A stretch of DNA of 64,000 nt from Clostridium porci (GTDB taxonomy: Bacteria > Bacillota > Clostridia > Lachnospirales > Lachnospiraceae), in assembly GCF_009696375.1 (NCBI RefSeq), contig NZ_VUMD01000010.1:1-64000 (forward strand). Reading direction: 5' to 3'. Within the stretch, counting starts at the first letter, position 1, and each line of letters opens with the position of its first letter. A program made the translations under genes and the position numbers. Below the pieces are notes generated by a model. That model had not been told where the DNA came from. It saw only the letters and a program-made list of their open reading frames with translations, and did not search any database. This document shows, in pieces, positions 60,837-64,000 of this stretch.

Positions 60837-61692
60837 ACAAACCATTTCCAGAGGCCGGACGGCCAGCAGGCTTTCGCCAAGGGATGAGGCATGCTCCACC
60901 TGTGAGATGTCCCTTGCCCAGCAGGCCTTTGTCATGGGTGAGCTGCGCCGTCATCGACAAATCTCCATCTGTCGGATTATGCTTTTGGTTCTCCTTCTGG
61001 CCCTGTGGGAGCTGGCTGCCCACAGGGGCTGGATCGACAGCTTTATCTTCAGCTCCCCCACTATGATCGCAAAATGCCTGGTAACCATGACAAAGAACGG
61101 CAGCCTTTTTCTTCATACGGGAGTAACGCTAATGGAAACCCTTGCAAGCTTTGCTGTATGCACATTCCTTAGTCTAACCTGCGCTCTTTTGCTATGTTCC
61201 AGCAAAAGCATGGCCCAGATACTTGAGCCCTTCCTGGTTCTCATGAACAGTCTTCCAAAATCTGCTCTGGCTCCTCTTTTGATCGTATGGCTGGGGAATA
61301 ACATGAAAACCATTATCGTAGCTGCAGTGTCGGTGGCAGTGTTCGGCTCCATTCTGACCTTGTATACAGGATTCACCCAGATGGATCGTGCAAAAATAAC
61401 TCTAATCTACTCCCTGGGAGGCAGTTGGAAGGATGTTCTGGTAAAGGTTCTGCTTCCAGGCTCTCTTCCTATGCTCATCAGCAATATGAAGGTGAATATA
61501 GGATTATGCCTGGTAGGGGTGATTATCGGAGAATTTCTCAGCGCAAAGGCGGGACTTGGATACCTGATTACCTACGGGTCACAGACCTTTGCCATGACTA
61601 TGGTGGTGACTTCCATTGTAGTTCTTTGTATTGTCTCGACTATTCTTTACCAGATCATATCCTTTGCGGAGGGAAGGGTCAAAGTTAAATAA
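60829..61692 (+). CDS. ABC transporter permease (SsuC/TauC-like)
   Basis: 287 residues with six membrane segments and the permease loop SLGGSWKDVLVKVLLPGSLP, the EAA motif with G. It has an unusually long N-terminal arm (about 65 residues), with AAHRGWIDSFIFSSPTMIAK before the transporter core. It starts inside the last codons of the ATPase gene. Together with that ATPase it would form the importer used by the SsuA-like binding protein at 43158. The substrate is unknown. Confidence 0.88.
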   Translation: MNKQTISRGRTASRLSPRDEACSTCEMSLAQQAFVMGELRRHRQISICRIMLLVLLLALWELAAHRGWIDSFIFSSPTMIAKCLVTMTKNGSLFLHTGVTLMETLASFAVCTFLSLTCALLLCSSKSMAQILEPFLVLMNSLPKSALAPLLIVWLGNNMKTIIVAAVSVAVFGSILTLYTGFTQMDRAKITLIYSLGGSWKDVLVKVLLPGSLPMLISNMKVNIGLCLVGVIIGEFLSAKAGLGYLITYGSQTFAMTMVVTSIVVLCIVSTILYQIISFAEGRVKVK

Positions 61693-61868
61693 CGGACGCT
61701 GCCAGGCTTATCGTAATGGCAAAAAATTTTCATTTCAGCAGCAAAGTCGGCGGTCGAATGACCGCTGATTTGCAAATTTTACTTAACCCCTGTTTCAGAG
61801 AGAATCATTGTTGTATAAGCTATTGCCCCATTTGCATTTTGCAGAAGTCCTTCTTAACGCCCCTTTGC

Positions 61869-62372
61869 TCAGAAACTCCTAAGCTTATCCTCCTCTCCCT
61901 CCGCCGTCTTATCAATAGACCGGATTTCCACCTGGTAGCTAAAGCAGTCATTTACCTGAACATCCACCCTGTCCCCTACCTTGTGTCCCTTGATAGCCTT
62001 TCCCAGAGGAGAGTCGATACTGATTAAGCCCTGAAGAGAATTTCCTCTCACAGTCGTTACCAGCTTATAGCTTTCCAATTCGTCATCCTCGGGAATATAG
62101 ATGGTCACCCGGTCATTCAAACCCACCTCGTCAGGCCGGGAGTCATCAGATATAATTCTGGCTGTCTTGATCATCTTCTCCAGATACCGGATACGGCTCT
62201 CATTCCGGTTCTTATCCTGCTTGGCTGCCTTATACTCAAAATTTTCGCTTAAATCCCCATGAGCCCTGGCCTCCTTCACCGCTTCCAGAGCCTCCCTTCT
62301 GACCACCAGCTTGCGGTATTCTATCTCCTCCTCCATTTTCTTTATATCCTGTTTTGTCAGTCTGTCGTACAT
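61869..62372 (-). CDS. greA: Transcription elongation factor GreA family
   Basis: 167 residues. The N-terminal coiled coil carries the acidic tip segment ARAHGDLSENFEYKAAKQDKN, the DLSEN motif that reaches the RNA polymerase active site. The C-terminal FKBP-like part reads ISIDSPLGKAIKGHKVGD. It rescues backtracked polymerase by stimulating transcript cleavage. The 167-residue length is normal. It stands between the ABC permease and a divergent SOD-like gene, each with its own control. Confidence 0.93.
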   Translation of the reverse strand: MYDRLTKQDIKKMEEEIEYRKLVVRREALEAVKEARAHGDLSENFEYKAAKQDKNRNESRIRYLEKMIKTARIISDDSRPDEVGLNDRVTIYIPEDDELESYKLVTTVRGNSLQGLISIDSPLGKAIKGHKVGDRVDVQVNDCFSYQVEIRSIDKTAEGEEDKLRSF

Positions 62373-62570
62373 ATAATTCCTGCCTTTCCTTCCATTTTAT
62401 TTACCTATTCCCTTGCAAAGTTGACATAAGCTGCAAATGTAAATATATCCGCTGTTTATCATTTATTTATTTCTATTTTAGTATTTTTACGGAATCTTTC
62501 GTCAATGATCAAATATTGTCCACATTTATCCTATATAGTAGTATCCGTAAGGTGATAAACCTTTTACCAT

Positions 62571-62645
62571 ACAGGAAGCATTTTCATATCTATGGCCGGC
62601 AATTCCCCTTTTTGCCGGCCCCTCCTTTATAAAAGCGCTTCCTGT
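62571..62645. repeat. Nested hairpin between greA and the SOD-like gene
   Basis: Outer arms ACAGGAAGC (62571-62579) and GCTTCCTGT (62637-62645) enclose an inner perfect stem GGCCGGCAA / TTGCCGGCC (62594-62620). No T-tract follows the inner stem. The 330-base gap between greA and the SOD gene holds nothing else recognised. Confidence 0.7.
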
Positions 62646-62704
62646 TAACGTTCTTTTCTTGTCTGCATATCCTAATAGAAACAAAGCACAATAAGGAGAT
62701 ATGT

Positions 62705-63199
62705 ATGACCAATCAATCAACTCCCGGCGATATCTTTGCCGACCTTCTACGCTACAATAACCCCTCTGCCCTGGCCTGGGTCAGAGGCGGAGAAGCTGTT
62801 CCTGCCTTAAGCGGCCTTGTAAAATTCTATGAAACACCTTATCAGGGCGTGCTGGTGGAGGCTGAAATTTTCAATCTTCCTAACAAAAGCATTCCCGGCT
62901 CCTCCGATTTCTACGCTTTCCACATCCACCAAAACGGTGACTGCTCCGGTAACTTTGCCCGCACCGGAGACCATTTTAATCCCACCAGCCAACTTCATCC
63001 CTTCCATGCAGGAGATTTTCCGCCTTTACTTGGAAATGAAGGCTACGCCTGGACTGCTTTTTACGACAAACGTTTCTCCATCAAGGATATTCTGGGGCGT
63101 TCCGTCATCATTCACAGCAATGAGGATGATTTTAAAACCCAGCCCTCCGGGGATTCCGGCAGCAAGATTGCCTGCGGTGTAATTGAAATGATACGTTAA
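62705..63199 (+). CDS. Cu-Zn superoxide dismutase-like protein without signal peptide
   Basis: 164 residues with the sodC pattern: HIHQNGDC (two copper histidines), GDHFNP (bridging histidine), LHPFHAGDFP (zinc His and Asp), and SVIIHSNEDDF (last copper histidine). Cysteines in NGDC and IACGVIE could form the usual disulfide. No export signal is visible, so the product would stay in the cytosol, unusual for this mostly periplasmic family. The stop overlaps the convergent dus gene by a few bases. Confidence 0.85.
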   Translation: MTNQSTPGDIFADLLRYNNPSALAWVRGGEAVPALSGLVKFYETPYQGVLVEAEIFNLPNKSIPGSSDFYAFHIHQNGDCSGNFARTGDHFNPTSQLHPFHAGDFPPLLGNEGYAWTAFYDKRFSIKDILGRSVIIHSNEDDFKTQPSGDSGSKIACGVIEMIR

Positions 63200-64000
63200 T
63201 GCCGTTCAGGCTTAAATCCTTCTCCTGCCACAATATCCAAATCCCTTAAAATAAGGTCCACGGCTGCTTTATATTCCTCCAGCCGCTGGGCCTTCTTGAT
63301 TCTCTTAATATATCTTCCGTTATCATTAAATATCTGAATCATCATGGACCAAAGCTCCTTCATCTTAAACAGCACATTCCTGTCTCCTGACATAATCTCC
63401 CTGTATCCCTCATAGACCAGGCCATGAAATAAGCAAAACCGTTCCTTGTCCAGCTTTCCGGCCTTCTCAAGCTCCTCCTTCAGCCCCGGATTGGCCAGTA
63501 TTCCCCTGCCCAGCATCAAAGCATCCAGCATCGGGCAGGCCTGGGTAAGCCTTCTGTAAGCGCTGGCTGTAAATATATCCCCATTATAGCACACCGGACA
63601 GGAGCTGGCGTCCATTGCATATGCAAAAAGCTCCATACGGGGCTTATTTTTATAATAATCCGCACGGCTTCTGGGATGGACGATAAGCTCCTTTAAGGGA
63701 TATCTGCTGTAAATCTCCATCAGCCGATAAAATTCATCCTCATTCGCAACCCCCAGCCGGGTCTTGACAGAAAGTTCCATACCCATATGATCCAGTTCCC
63801 GGCAGACCTTGTCCAAAAAAGCCTCCAGCCCTTGCGGCAAAGCCAGAAACCCTGCCCCTTTATTCTTGGATACTACGGTTCCCGAAGGACAGCCCAGATT
63901 CAAATTCACTTCTCCATATCCGTACTCCTTCAAAATCAGGGCTGTGTGGGTAAAATCCTCCCAACGGTTAGTCAGTATTTGGGGCACAACGCAAAGTCCC
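63196..64000 (-). CDS. dus: tRNA-dihydrouridine synthase, 5' end outside the window
   Basis: About 268 codons of a Dus-family flavoenzyme; the frame stays open to the window edge (upstream residues read VV before PQILTNR), so the first ~50 residues are missing. Visible features are VNLNLGCPS (substrate and FMN region with the catalytic Cys), LSVKTRLG, LIVHPRSRADYYK, PVCYNGDIF and MLGRGILANPGL. It reduces uridines in tRNA D-loops. The SOD-like gene converges with it and overlaps its end. Confidence 0.92.
   Translation of the reverse strand, partial: GLCVVPQILTNRWEDFTHTALILKEYGYGEVNLNLGCPSGTVVSKNKGAGFLALPQGLEAFLDKVCRELDHMGMELSVKTRLGVANEDEFYRLMEIYSRYPLKELIVHPRSRADYYKNKPRMELFAYAMDASSCPVCYNGDIFTASAYRRLTQACPMLDALMLGRGILANPGLKEELEKAGKLDKERFCLFHGLVYEGYREIMSGDRNVLFKMKELWSMMIQIFNDNGRYIKRIKKAQRLEEYKAAVDLILRDLDIVAGEGFKPERH

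Overview
The window looks like part of a gut Lachnospiraceae (Clostridia) genome. The evidence is the Firmicutes-type 23S rRNA methyltransferase rlmD, PcrA, YerC, a DUF1836 protein and DacF-type genes, AGGAGG ribosome binding sites, RepA_N/ParM plasmid functions, and Tn1549-like conjugation genes. Family names are from recognition by eye; no database search was possible. I saw no rRNA, tRNA or CRISPR array.

About 1-32.7 kb is mobile or accessory DNA. (a) 1-3.9 kb is a GC-rich fragment of a conjugative element read on the minus strand: parB, a DUF7768-like gene, ardA, pcfB and the first codons of a VirD4/TcpA coupling-protein gene. That gene is cut off by another element whose large serine recombinase starts at the window edge. 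(b) 4.0-9.2 kb is AT-rich cargo with a defence-like look: a HEPN protein, a two-gene GNAT toxin-antitoxin-like pair and an NLR-like STAND ATPase. (c) 9.3-26.1 kb is a potassium and stress block: kdpFABC with KdpD/KdpE, a Trk system with a split TrkA, two paralogous TPR mini-proteins, a second KdpD-like kinase and regulator, a CIRCE-controlled hsp20, a frameshifted hdeD-like gene and a CorA-type transporter. (d) 26.1-32.4 kb is a mobilisation and replication module: ParM, a ParR-like protein, RepA, a DnaC-like loader, a DUF3847 protein, an oriT with an RSF1010-like nic sequence, a MobA/MobL relaxase and TnpV. It ends at rlmD, whose C-terminus carries an extra ~94-residue tail that I interpret as contributed by an integrated element.

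From rlmD rightwards the sequence reads as chromosome: a MATE exporter with a divergent MerR regulator, pcrA, a DUF1836 protein, yerC, a HAD phosphatase and a solute-binding lipoprotein. At 44.3-56.6 kb is a catabolic locus: a ribose-type ABC transporter, ribokinase, RbsD, two zinc dehydrogenases and a TIM-barrel isomerase in one operon. Divergent from it is a PucR-type regulator, followed by a cytosine-deaminase-like amidohydrolase and a protein with the signature of true creatininases. The right end carries dacF, a membrane-anchored polysaccharide deacetylase, an ABC ATPase and permease that probably serve the binding protein at 43.2 kb, greA, a Cu-Zn SOD-like gene and a partial dus gene.

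The most interesting points are the potassium/stress block lodged between mobile-element modules, the paired TPR mini-proteins beside the K+ uptake genes, a two-copy covarying structured repeat, the defence-like cargo, the rlmD tail fusion and the possible creatinine-degradation locus.
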